From an uncultured Acetatifactor sp. (GTDB lineage: Bacteria; Bacillota; Clostridia; Lachnospirales; Lachnospiraceae): a stretch of 32,849 nt of DNA. The stretch spans positions 1 to 32,849 of the forward strand of contig CANPYG010000028.1 in the NCBI GenBank assembly GCA_947588205.1, read 5' to 3'. Shown here piece after piece: positions 1 to 8,204 of the stretch. Position numbers and translations under genes: made by a program. Each line of letters begins with the position of its first letter. Position 1 is the first letter of the stretch. The notes under the pieces were generated by a model. The model had not been told where the DNA came from and made no database searches. It saw only the letters and a program-made list of their open reading frames with translations.

Positions 1-179
1 CCGGATATTTTCTCAGCCACATAGACATACCCGTCGATTCCTATGCTTCTTGTCTGTCCGGCTTTCCCCTCTCCGGCTCTGCAAGCCGTCAGCGCCAGGA
101 TGAGAAACGTAAAAACACAGCTGTAAACAACTTTCATAACTACAGTCACGGCAACGGGCGAAAAGCGGTTCCTTCCCAT
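1..179 (-). CDS. Lipoprotein, second tandem copy (5' end only, partial)
   Basis: This is the N-terminal part of a lipoprotein that runs off the left edge of the window. Reading in from the ATG at 177-179 gives a basic N-terminus, a hydrophobic stretch and a lipobox ending LALTAC, so the product should be exported and lipid-anchored. The 179 coding bases match the start of the next gene (2394-2572) with about seven mismatches and no gaps, so the two are recent paralogues. A good Shine-Dalgarno (AAGGAG) lies 5' of the ATG. The gene starts 77 bp downstream of the stop of its paralogue and has no recognisable -35 element of its own, so it is probably read through from that gene. Whether the rest is intact cannot be seen. 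Confidence 0.75.
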   Translation of the reverse strand, partial: MGRNRFSPVAVTVVMKVVYSCVFTFLILALTACRAGEGKAGQTRSIGIDGYVYVAEKIS

Positions 180-230
180 TCTCAGCACTCCTTTCTGCTC
201 TTTTGATTCCTTCCTTCTCCTATTATCATA
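1..230. repeat. Direct repeat, copy A (partner at 2394-2619)
   Basis: About 230 bp are repeated nearly exactly at 2394-2619: the first ~60 codons of the lipoprotein gene plus its 5' untranslated region. The coding part aligns without gaps; the untranslated part carries a 4-bp length difference. Similarity stops abruptly after the sequence TATTATCATA. The left boundary is outside the window. Confidence 0.9.
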
Positions 231-256
231 TAACTTTACCTTCTTCGAGGAACACA

Positions 257-2572
257 TCATCCTTCCCCCAGCAGCACCGATACCCGGTTCTGGATGATAC
301 CCGCCACCTCGTCGAAACCCTTGAGCCCGTCAAAATAATATCCCGTTTCCTCCTCCACGATATCCATCACGATATCTTCCTCTTCCCTTGCCGGTGTAAA
401 GTCCAGGCTTTCTATCGCCTGCAGAAGACCTTCAAGCTGCTTCTCTTCCAGGTAGCCAAGCTGCTCTCCGTTTGACAGCCATATTTTAGGACGCATATTA
501 TAGGTACCGTCCTGCAATTTGAGCTTTTCTCCATTTTCGCCCAGTACATAGTTTGGGGTTGTATAATAATCCAACTGTTCTTGGAATTTCTCCTTATTTG
601 TAGGAAATAAGGGATACATCTGGATATTTTCTTCCCTGCTGAGAAAATATTCTACAAATGTCCATGCACCCTCTTTATGGGTGGATTTTGATACGATTGC
701 CAGGGCTTCCCTGATATATGGTCTATGCAGGATCTCCCCGTCGGCTGTTGGAAAACCAATCAGCGTAAGTTCTTCCCCGACTTCGGATTCCTTTCGCAGA
801 TGATCTATAAGAGAAAAATAATCTCCGTAATTCAAAAGGGAATTTTCCCAACCTTCCGGACTATTCCAGTCTATTCCCAATCTGTTGCTCTTTTCCCCAC
901 ACTTTTTAAGCCAGTCAAGCAGATCTTTAAATTCCCTACTGTCAAAGCTGCAACTCCTTTTATCCCAATCCACAAACCGCTCCAGGCAATATTCCCTACA
1001 CAGGAATGACAGCAGCCACTGGGAACTCCTGCCTGCTATCAGGCAGTATTCCTGATACCGCTCGGTAAGCTCCATACACTCCTCCATGGTCCAGCCGGAA
1101 ACCTCCCCAAGCTGCTCCTTTCTTCCAGTAAGGGTTTTAAAGTAATACATCTTAGGGATACAGACCAGTCTTCCGGCGATGGTATATCCACTGACCACAT
1201 TTTCCAGGAAATCCTCCTTATGCACCAGGCTGCTCTTTTCCAGATATCCGGTAAGATCCTCCAATGCATCATTTTCTGTATATTTATAAATGCTTAAATC
1301 TGACATGCTCAGGATATCCGGTGGATCAGAGCTTACCAGACTGGCATCCAGCCCGTCTTGTCCGTATATCTCTAAAGTGACATGATATTTCTGGTTTTCC
1401 ATGTTAAATTCTGCAATGGACTTTATCAGCTCCTGATCGTCTACCGTGGCGGCCACCACAATCAATTCCCTTTCGGGCATGTCCTTTGTTGCAGTCCGCT
1501 TCAGACGGTAATAACCATCCATACCATTATCTGTATTTAAAACCTTCACTAAAAATTCATCCTCTGATACCTGCACTACATTTTCCACTTTAGTTTCATA
1601 CAAGTTACTGTCCTGCCACCTTAATATCGGTGCTAGGACACCATCCCCGTTATATTCATAAAGGATGCCGTCTGATCTGTCAGAAAAGAAAATTCCCCTT
1701 AAGCCAGAATATATTTTTCCTGGCAGCCTGTCCTGAAAGACTTCTACCTTAGACAAACTAAAGCTCTCATTTTCCGTCACCTTCACCTCATAAACTGCCA
1801 TATAATAACTGTTCAATGCCACATAATAAACATCGCCGTCCATATCCCCGGCCAGGTAATATTCCTCATACGTATTCCCGTCCGCAAAATAGGGCTCCAG
1901 CTCATTGCTTATATCAATCATTCCAATAAAGCGGCCCTCCCGGTCAACCATGAGGATACCGGCCGGGGCAAGTACTATCAATGTTCCGCTTTTATGAAGC
2001 GCCAGACAGGAGTAATTTTCTAAAAATACCATTCCCCAGAGCTGCTGCGTCAGATCCAGCTCATAGAGGATCTCCCCCTGCGCAGAAGTCTTGTACAAAA
2101 CCGTATGGGCAAGGGCACGTGCTGCCTCTATTTTCTCTAAATTCCTGGTCATGGAAGCTTCTTTCTCCCCTGGTTTTGATATCATAAGGCCTCCGTCAGA
2201 GATTGTATAAATATGCTCAGGGGTCTCAATACGCATTCCGTTATTCCCATACGGGCTATAGTTACAGGACAGGAAATAAAAGTTCCCCTCCCCGTCCCTG
2301 ACAAAAAGATTGGATGGATAGAAGGGAACCTCCGGCACTTCCATTCCATAAGCATAGGAAAAGAGACTGTCCTCCTGGGATATTCCGCCTTCCCCGGATA
2401 TTTTCTCAGCCACATAGACATACCCGTCGATTCCTATGCTTCTTGTCTGTCCGGCTTTCCCCTCTCCGGCGCTGCAAGCTGTCAGCGCCAGGAAGAGAAA
2501 CGTAAAAACACAGCTGTAAACAACTTTCATAACTACAGTCATGACAACGTGCGAAAAGAGGTTCCTTCCCAT
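257..2572 (-). CDS. Lipoprotein with a C-terminal extracellular solute-binding (family 1) domain
   Basis: A 771-residue secreted lipoprotein. The ATG at 2570-2572 is preferred over an upstream in-frame GTG because that GTG overlaps the ribosome-binding site AAAGGAG. The N-terminus has a hydrophobic segment followed by LALTAC, a lipobox with the lipidated Cys near residue 33. Residues about 40-370 are rich in short beta-strand-like repeats with Tyr/Gly/Asp turns and may form a propeller-like sensor region. Residues about 375-765 resemble a periplasmic-binding-protein type 1 domain, with DPPDILSM, a Trp-rich middle and a C-terminal segment containing EGAWTFVEYF, typical of sugar-binding ABC proteins. 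No permease or ATPase gene is adjacent, so it may be an orphan sensor or binding protein rather than a transport component. The ligand cannot be inferred. The family call is good; the architecture of the N-terminal half is inference. Confidence 0.75.
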   Translation of the reverse strand: MGRNLFSHVVMTVVMKVVYSCVFTFLFLALTACSAGEGKAGQTRSIGIDGYVYVAEKISGEGGISQEDSLFSYAYGMEVPEVPFYPSNLFVRDGEGNFYFLSCNYSPYGNNGMRIETPEHIYTISDGGLMISKPGEKEASMTRNLEKIEAARALAHTVLYKTSAQGEILYELDLTQQLWGMVFLENYSCLALHKSGTLIVLAPAGILMVDREGRFIGMIDISNELEPYFADGNTYEEYYLAGDMDGDVYYVALNSYYMAVYEVKVTENESFSLSKVEVFQDRLPGKIYSGLRGIFFSDRSDGILYEYNGDGVLAPILRWQDSNLYETKVENVVQVSEDEFLVKVLNTDNGMDGYYRLKRTATKDMPERELIVVAATVDDQELIKSIAEFNMENQKYHVTLEIYGQDGLDASLVSSDPPDILSMSDLSIYKYTENDALEDLTGYLEKSSLVHKEDFLENVVSGYTIAGRLVCIPKMYYFKTLTGRKEQLGEVSGWTMEECMELTERYQEYCLIAGRSSQWLLSFLCREYCLERFVDWDKRSCSFDSREFKDLLDWLKKCGEKSNRLGIDWNSPEGWENSLLNYGDYFSLIDHLRKESEVGEELTLIGFPTADGEILHRPYIREALAIVSKSTHKEGAWTFVEYFLSREENIQMYPLFPTNKEKFQEQLDYYTTPNYVLGENGEKLKLQDGTYNMRPKIWLSNGEQLGYLEEKQLEGLLQAIESLDFTPAREEEDIVMDIVEEETGYYFDGLKGFDEVAGIIQNRVSVLLGEG

Positions 2573-2619
2573 TCTCAGCACTCCTTTCTGCTCTTTTGAT
2601 TCCTTTTCCTATTATCATA
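2394..2619. repeat. Direct repeat, copy B (partner at 1-230)
   Basis: Second copy of the lipoprotein 5' region. The end of the repeat at about 2619 falls inside the proposed -10 hexamer of the promoter here (2617-2622), so the duplication copied the leader and coding region but not the -35 element. Confidence 0.9.
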
Positions 2620-2645
2620 GTACCATCAGTATTTCATATCGTCAA
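2617..2645 (-). promoter_or_regulatory. Predicted sigma-A promoter of the lipoprotein gene
   Basis: On the minus strand, TTGACG (2640-2645), a 17-bp spacer and TACTAT (2617-2622) stand about 45 bp upstream of the ATG. The -35 is a good match and the -10 moderate. Confidence 0.5.
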
Positions 2646-2726
2646 CATATCCTTTTCAAAATAGTATTTATATAATAATTTTTATCATTTATAATGAGAT
2701 TAAGAAATTTGTATTAAAATATTTCA

Positions 2727-2755
2727 TTGAATTCACACCCTGAAACTGTTATACT
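2727..2755 (+). promoter_or_regulatory. Predicted sigma-A promoter of mutS2
   Basis: TTGAAT (2727-2732), a 17-bp spacer and TATACT (2750-2755) lie in an AT-rich divergent intergenic region. The expected start near 2762 gives a leader of about 85 nt before mutS2. Confidence 0.6.
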
Positions 2756-2779
2756 ATAGGCAGCGGGATAAGGTTATTT

Positions 2780-2820
2780 GCGCAGGAGCCCTTCAAACAA
2801 ACGGATGGCTCCCCAAGCGC
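2780..2820 (+). promoter_or_regulatory. Leader hairpin upstream of mutS2
   Basis: GGAGCC (2785-2790) pairs with GGCTCC (2807-2812), flanked by GCGC on both sides (2780-2783 and 2817-2820). It has no U-tract, so it is not a terminator. A role in mRNA stability or translation is possible but unproven. Confidence 0.35.
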
Positions 2821-2845
2821 TGGATGTTCTGGAATGAGGATTAAG

Positions 2846-5230
2846 ATGAACGAGAAGGTATTACACACTCTGGAATATGATAAAATCATAAATCAACTGA
2901 CAGAAAAAGCGGATTCTGCACCCGGCAAGAAGCTTTGCCAGGAATTGGTTCCGTCCACCGACCTGGAAGAGATTCAGGCCGCCCAGGCCCAGACCAGGGA
3001 CGGCTTAAGCCGTTTGTTTAAAAAAGGAACCACCAGCTTCGGCGGCAACCAGGACATCGGCTATTCCCTGCGCTCCTTGGAGATTGGAAGCGCCCTGTCC
3101 GTACAGGAGCTGATGAAGATTTCCAGGCTGTTAAACAATGTGAACCGCATCAAGGCCTATGGAAAAAAGGAACGGGAGGACATTCCTTCCGACAGCCTGG
3201 ATGAATATTTTGAACAGTTAAGCCCCCTGACCCTTCTGGCGAATGAGATCGACAGGTGCATCCTTTCCGAGGACGAGATTGCCGACGACGCCAGCCCGAA
3301 CTTAAAAAGCATCCGCCGTAATATGCAGATTACGAACGAGAAGATCCGCAACCAGTTGAATTCCATGCTGAACGGCTCCGCCAGGACTTATCTGCAGGAC
3401 GCTGTGATCACCATGCGCAACAATCGGTACTGTATCCCGGTGAAGGCGGAGTACAAGAGCCAGGTCACAGGCATGGTCCACGACCAGTCCTCCAGCGGTT
3501 CCACCTTTTTCATTGAGCCCGCCGCGGTGGTGAGCCTGAACAACCATCTCAGGGAGTTAGAAATTGAGGAGAAAAAGGAAATCGAGGTCATCCTTGCCGA
3601 ACTGAGCGCCCAGGCTGGAGCGCATATACAGGAGCTTTCCGCCAACCAGAAATGCATGACGCACCTGGACTTCGTATTTGCGAAATCCAAGCTCGCCATG
3701 GAGCAGAACGCCACGGAGCCTATTTTCAATGAAGACCACTATATTAATATCAGAAAGGGGCGCCACCCTCTCTTGGAGAGGAAGAAGGTGGTTCCCATCG
3801 ATATCCACCTGGGAAAGGACTTTGACCTTCTGGTCATTACTGGACCCAATACCGGCGGTAAGACTGTCTCCCTGAAAACGGTAGGACTGCTCACCCTGAT
3901 GGGACAGGCAGGGCTTCATATTCCTGCCCTGGACCGTTCCGAGCTTTCCATTTTCACAGAGGTTTTCGCGGATATAGGGGATGAGCAGAGCATTGAACAG
4001 AGCTTATCCACATTTTCCTCCCATATGACCAGCATTGTCCGCATCCTGGCACATGCGGATGCGGATTCCCTGTGCCTGTTCGACGAGCTGGGCGCCGGAA
4101 CGGATCCCACCGAGGGCGCAGCGTTAGCTATCGCTATCCTGAATTATCTGCACGACAGGGGGATCCGGACTATGGCTACCACGCATTACAGCGAATTGAA
4201 GATTTACGCCTTATCCACCTCCTTTGTGGAAAATGCCTGCTGTGAGTTCAACGTGGATACTTTGCAGCCCACCTATCGCCTGCTCATCGGCATTCCCGGC
4301 AAGAGCAACGCCTTTGCGATTTCCTCCAAGCTGGGATTATCCGACGAGATCATAGAGGCCGCAAGGGAACAGATCAGCAAAGAGGACGAAAGCTTTGAGG
4401 ATGTGATTTCTGACCTGGAAATGAGACGGGTAGCCATCGAGAAAGAGCGCCAGGAGATCGCTGCTTATAAGGAAAATATCAAGAATCTTCAGGATCAGCT
4501 CCGGAAGAAAAATGAAAAGATCGACCAGGCAAAGGATCGGATTTTACGGGAAGCCAATGAAAAAGCAAGGGATATTCTCCAGGAAGCGAAAACCATCGCG
4601 GACGAAACCATCCTCGATCTGCAGAAAGCTGGAACAGGCGCGGACATGAAGGAGCTGGAAAAGAAACGCCAGAACCTCCGCGATAAAATATCCGACAAGA
4701 ATCAAAAACTCGGTCTGAAATCCGACCCGAAGAAAGACTCTCCGCAAAAGAAAGCCCTGGATCCTAAAAAGCTGAAAAAGGGCGACATGGTGAAGATTCT
4801 TTCCATGGGGTTAAAGGGAACCGTCAGTTCCCTGCCCGATGCGAAGGGGAACCTTTTCGTACAATGCGGAATCATCAGATCCCAGACGAATGTAAAGGAT
4901 ATTGTCTTAATAAACGAGGACGACATTTCCGCCCCGTCCTTACAGCATACCAGCACAGGAAGCCTGAAGATGTCAAAGACCATGACCTTGTCCACGGAGC
5001 TGAACCTTCTTGGAAAAACTGTGGATGAAGCGCTTTCCGAGCTGGATAAATATCTGGACGACGCTTATCTGGCGCATATGCCCAGCGTCCGCATCGTCCA
5101 TGGAAAGGGAACCGGCGCCCTCAGGAATGCGGTGCATGGACATTTAAAGAGATTAAAATATGTAAAGGAATTCCGTCTGGGAGAATTCGGCGAAGGAGAT
5201 GCCGGGGTAACTATTGTTACATTTAAGTGA
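2846..5230 (+). CDS. mutS2: Endonuclease MutS2 / ribosome-splitting factor
   Basis: A 794-residue MutS2, close to the usual family length. MutS2 (also called RqcU) binds collided ribosomes and splits them to feed the RQC rescue pathway; it has also been linked to suppression of recombination. The order is a core and clamp region, then the ABC-type ATPase with Walker A TGPNTGGKT (about residues 333-341) and Walker B LCLFDELGAGTDP (about 410-422), a long Lys/Glu-rich coiled coil (about 515-640), a KOW-like segment, and a C-terminal Smr domain (about 715-794) with HGKGTGALR. The Smr LDLRG motif reads LNLLG. I chose ATG 2846 over 2834 because GAGGA sits 5 nt upstream and MNEKVLHTLEYDKI matches the family start. 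Its own promoter lies at 2727-2755. Confidence 0.95.
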   Translation: MNEKVLHTLEYDKIINQLTEKADSAPGKKLCQELVPSTDLEEIQAAQAQTRDGLSRLFKKGTTSFGGNQDIGYSLRSLEIGSALSVQELMKISRLLNNVNRIKAYGKKEREDIPSDSLDEYFEQLSPLTLLANEIDRCILSEDEIADDASPNLKSIRRNMQITNEKIRNQLNSMLNGSARTYLQDAVITMRNNRYCIPVKAEYKSQVTGMVHDQSSSGSTFFIEPAAVVSLNNHLRELEIEEKKEIEVILAELSAQAGAHIQELSANQKCMTHLDFVFAKSKLAMEQNATEPIFNEDHYINIRKGRHPLLERKKVVPIDIHLGKDFDLLVITGPNTGGKTVSLKTVGLLTLMGQAGLHIPALDRSELSIFTEVFADIGDEQSIEQSLSTFSSHMTSIVRILAHADADSLCLFDELGAGTDPTEGAALAIAILNYLHDRGIRTMATTHYSELKIYALSTSFVENACCEFNVDTLQPTYRLLIGIPGKSNAFAISSKLGLSDEIIEAAREQISKEDESFEDVISDLEMRRVAIEKERQEIAAYKENIKNLQDQLRKKNEKIDQAKDRILREANEKARDILQEAKTIADETILDLQKAGTGADMKELEKKRQNLRDKISDKNQKLGLKSDPKKDSPQKKALDPKKLKKGDMVKILSMGLKGTVSSLPDAKGNLFVQCGIIRSQTNVKDIVLINEDDISAPSLQHTSTGSLKMSKTMTLSTELNLLGKTVDEALSELDKYLDDAYLAHMPSVRIVHGKGTGALRNAVHGHLKRLKYVKEFRLGEFGEGDAGVTIVTFK

Positions 5231-5292
5231 ACCCGTAAAACACAGCTTTAACTTACAAAACATTTCAGTGACAAAAAAGAAAGGAAACCAAT

Positions 5293-5991
5293 ATGGCAAA
5301 CCGGCAGAAAATTCTGATTGTTGACGATGATCATAATATTGCGGAACTGATTTCTCTTTATCTCACAAAGGAATGCTTTGAGACACTGATTTTAAACGAC
5401 GGTGAATCGGTTATGGGAGCGATTACATCCTTTGCCCCCAATCTGATTCTCCTGGACCTGATGCTCCCCGGTATGGACGGCTACCAGGTCTGCCGGGAGG
5501 TGCGGATCAAATATTCCATTCCCATTATCATGCTTTCCGCAAAGGGCGAGGTATTCGACAAGGTACTCGGCCTTGAGCTGGGCGCAGACGATTACATTGA
5601 AAAGCCTTTTGATTCCAAAGAGCTGGTTGCCAGGGTAAAGGCTGTCCTGCGCCGCTATAAGCCCACAGCTTCGGTTCCCCAATCTTCCAGGGATAAATGT
5701 GTGGAATATCAGGATCTGATTGTAAACCTCACTAATTATTCCGTTACCTACATGGGATCCAATGTGGACATGCCCCCGAAGGAATTGGAGCTTCTGTATT
5801 TTCTGGCGTCCTCCCCTAACCATGTTTTTACAAGAGAGCAGCTTCTGGATCAGATCTGGGGCTATGAATACATCGGAGACACCAGAACGGTAGACGTCCA
5901 TATCAAGCGTCTGCGTGAAAAGATCAAGGACCACGCCAACTGGAAAATCTCCACTATCTGGGGAATCGGGTACAAATTTGAGGTAAGATAA
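5293..5991 (+). CDS. OmpR/PhoB-family response regulator
   Basis: A 232-residue two-component response regulator. The receiver domain (about 5-118) has the acidic pocket DDD at 11-13, phospho-acceptor Asp55 (LILLDLMLPG), Ser82 and Lys104 (EKPF), so it should be phosphorylated normally. The C-terminal winged helix (about 130-232) has the family pattern with LLYFLASSPNHVFTREQLL and RTVDVHIKRLREKI. AAGGA precedes the ATG by about 7 nt. The stop codon overlaps the start of the downstream kinase by one base (TAATG), so the two are translationally coupled. It follows mutS2 by 62 bp with no terminator visible, so it may share that transcript. The target genes and signal are not evident. It resembles VanR/PhoP-type regulators. 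Confidence 0.93.
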   Translation: MANRQKILIVDDDHNIAELISLYLTKECFETLILNDGESVMGAITSFAPNLILLDLMLPGMDGYQVCREVRIKYSIPIIMLSAKGEVFDKVLGLELGADDYIEKPFDSKELVARVKAVLRRYKPTASVPQSSRDKCVEYQDLIVNLTNYSVTYMGSNVDMPPKELELLYFLASSPNHVFTREQLLDQIWGYEYIGDTRTVDVHIKRLREKIKDHANWKISTIWGIGYKFEVR

Positions 5992-7421
5992 TGAGAAGAA
6001 CCCTATACCTAAAGTTCATTCTGGCATATGTCATTTTCGGTATTTTCGGGTTTGTCATTATCACCACCCTGGTACCAAGTCTGACGCGCGACCGTCTGAT
6101 CCGGGAAAAGGCGAACGATCTTTATTCCGAGGCAACCCTGATCGCCAATACCTACGCCAGCGGATTATATTCCAGTGAGACAACGCTGGAAACCGTGAAA
6201 ACGCAGATGGATGCCCTGGCCATTTATATGAATTCCATCATCCGTATTATCAATCCTTCCGGCAGGCTTGTCATGGATACCAGCAAACCCCTCAACGTGG
6301 ACGAGGTGGAAATCATTGAAAACTTTGATTCCACCATAACGGGCAACTCCTATTATATTGTCGACGACTTTTTCGGAAGCTTTGATACCGACGTATTAAG
6401 CGTGATTGCGCCCATCAACAATGAATATGTGATAAAGGGTTATGTTACCATCCACTATGGATTGGACAAGATCGGCCAGTCCACCAACGGACTCCTTTCC
6501 ATTTCCTACATTACCCTAATTACCTTATTGATGCTTTCCGTGATCATATTGATCTTTTTCACGGAAATGGTATACATCCCCTTAAGAAGGATTACAAAGG
6601 CAACCGAGCAATATGCTTCCGGCAACATGAAATATGAGCTGCAGGTTGACAGCGACGATGAAATCGGCTATCTTGCTGCCTGTTTGAATTTCATGTCCAG
6701 CGAAATTGCCAGGACAGAGGATGACCAGAAAAAATTCGTCGCCAACGTTTCCCATGATTTCCGCTCCCCCCTGACTTCCATCAGAGGATACCTGGAGGCG
6801 ATGCTTGACGGAACCATTCCCCCGGAAATGTTTGAAAAATACTTAAAAATTGTCCTGAACGAAACGGAGAGGCTTACAAAGCTGACCAATAGCCTTTTGA
6901 CCCTAAATAACCTCAATATCAAGGGCATGATGCTGCAAATGACGGATTTTGATATTAATCAGGTCATCCGTTCCACAGCGGCGTCCTTTGAAGGTACCTG
7001 CCTGAATAAGTCCATCTCCATAGACCTTCTTTTGACGGGAGATGTTCTTTATGTCCACGCGGACATGGATAAGATACAACAGGTGTTATATAATCTGATT
7101 GATAACGCCATAAAGTTCAGCCACAATAATTCCTCTATCCAACTGGAAACCTCAGAAAAAAAGAATAAGATATTTGTGTCCGTGAAGGATACCGGCATCG
7201 GCATCCCGAAGGACGATCAGAAGCTTATCTGGGAACGTTTTTATAAATCAGACTCCTCCCGCGGAAAAGACAAAAAGGGAACCGGGCTGGGGCTTTCCAT
7301 CGTGAAGGAAATCATAACAGCCCATGGCGAACATATTAACCTGATCAGTACCCAGGGAGTAGGGAGCGAATTTATTTTCTCCCTTCAGAAGTCGGACAGA
7401 AACGATGTTGTGATTGATTGA
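5991..7421 (+). CDS. Membrane sensor histidine kinase
   Basis: A 476-residue sensor kinase, partner of the response regulator it overlaps by one base. It has a first transmembrane segment at about 8-28, an extracytoplasmic sensor region of roughly 140 residues, a second transmembrane segment at about 170-192 and a HAMP linker (about 193-245). The dimerisation domain carries His255 in VSHDFRSPLTSIRGYL. The HATPase domain has the N box (NLIDNAIKFS), G1 (DTGIGIP), the F box (WERFYKSD) and G2 (GTGLGLS). All catalytic motifs are intact. It converges with the minus-strand gene ending at 7449, with only 27 bp between and no clear terminator. The ligand is unknown. Confidence 0.93.
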   Translation: MRRTLYLKFILAYVIFGIFGFVIITTLVPSLTRDRLIREKANDLYSEATLIANTYASGLYSSETTLETVKTQMDALAIYMNSIIRIINPSGRLVMDTSKPLNVDEVEIIENFDSTITGNSYYIVDDFFGSFDTDVLSVIAPINNEYVIKGYVTIHYGLDKIGQSTNGLLSISYITLITLLMLSVIILIFFTEMVYIPLRRITKATEQYASGNMKYELQVDSDDEIGYLAACLNFMSSEIARTEDDQKKFVANVSHDFRSPLTSIRGYLEAMLDGTIPPEMFEKYLKIVLNETERLTKLTNSLLTLNNLNIKGMMLQMTDFDINQVIRSTAASFEGTCLNKSISIDLLLTGDVLYVHADMDKIQQVLYNLIDNAIKFSHNNSSIQLETSEKKNKIFVSVKDTGIGIPKDDQKLIWERFYKSDSSRGKDKKGTGLGLSIVKEIITAHGEHINLISTQGVGSEFIFSLQKSDRNDVVID

Positions 7422-7448
7422 AAACAGACAGGCTTATACCAAATGATA

Positions 7449-8204
7449 TTAAAACCTTGGCTGATAAAGGTAATAATTACCTTTTTTCCCGACCCTTTCA
7501 ATGACCTCTGCATAGTTTAATATATTGAGGACTGTGCCTGCCAGACCCTGGGAAATATGCGCTTCCTTGGCAAAATCCCTTGTTGTAAAAGCCTCCTCCA
7601 GGGAAGCAGGAACAAACTGCAGATAATCCTCCGGCCGTTCGATGGCAACTACCTCTGTCAATTTTAGGGGAATCCTGTCATAACGGCTGGAGCCTTTTTT
7701 CTTATCCCTGCTCCAGCCGTTTAAAAGCCTGTATTCCTCAACATCCATCATCGCGATTTGAATCCGGAGGTTCGGATGCTTCAAAAACATCTTTATCTTA
7801 TACAATTCCGGAAAAGCATCATAAGGATTGCCGCACCTGGGCGATTTTCTCCTTGTACTCATTTCCCCGCTTTCCTCATCGATCCAGATCAGCCATTTTT
7901 GCCGTGGAACAGGATGCACGATCGTTACCGGACAGAGGGGCAGAAAAGCGGACAGCTTATCCCTCATTTTATTCATCTGCCTGGTCTGGATCTCAATGAT
8001 TTCCCTACCATTGTAGATGTCCGCAATGAAATTTTCAATGGGAATCTCCTGCTTATCTTCATCAGGCTCATAGTAATTCTTAAAAATTGCATGGACTGAT
8101 TTTTCCGCATAGGTTCCTATTCCGAATCTCTGCCTGTCTATTCCGATTACCTTTTTTCTCGCTTCCTCAAACCGTGCTTCTGTCGTTTCCAATCTTCTCT
8201 TCAC
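7449..8204 (-). CDS. Protein of unknown function, PD-(D/E)XK-like with C-terminal winged helix
   Basis: A 251-residue protein with no function I can name. It starts at a GTG whose last two bases are shared with the gyrA stop codon (GTGA overlap), so it is translationally coupled to gyrase subunit A. The N-terminal half reads like a PD-(D/E)XK nuclease core: a helix with Glu34 and His38, then FIAD62, then a strand IIEIQT with Glu71 and Gln73, then a helix with Lys83. Gln replaces the usual Lys of the ExK motif. The middle contains [18 protein letters not shown] and [12 protein letters not shown]. Residues about 205-251 look like a winged helix ([24 protein letters not shown] ends the recognition part). 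No signal peptide or membrane segment is seen. The fold is an inference from motif spacing only; the gene itself is convincing because of length, coupling and codon use. Confidence 0.7.
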   Translation of the reverse strand: MKRRLETTEARFEEARKKVIGIDRQRFGIGTYAEKSVHAIFKNYYEPDEDKQEIPIENFIADIYNGREIIEIQTRQMNKMRDKLSAFLPLCPVTIVHPVPRQKWLIWIDEESGEMSTRRKSPRCGNPYDAFPELYKIKMFLKHPNLRIQIAMMDVEEYRLLNGWSRDKKKGSSRYDRIPLKLTEVVAIERPEDYLQFVPASLEEAFTTRDFAKEAHISQGLAGTVLNILNYAEVIERVGKKGNYYLYQPRF

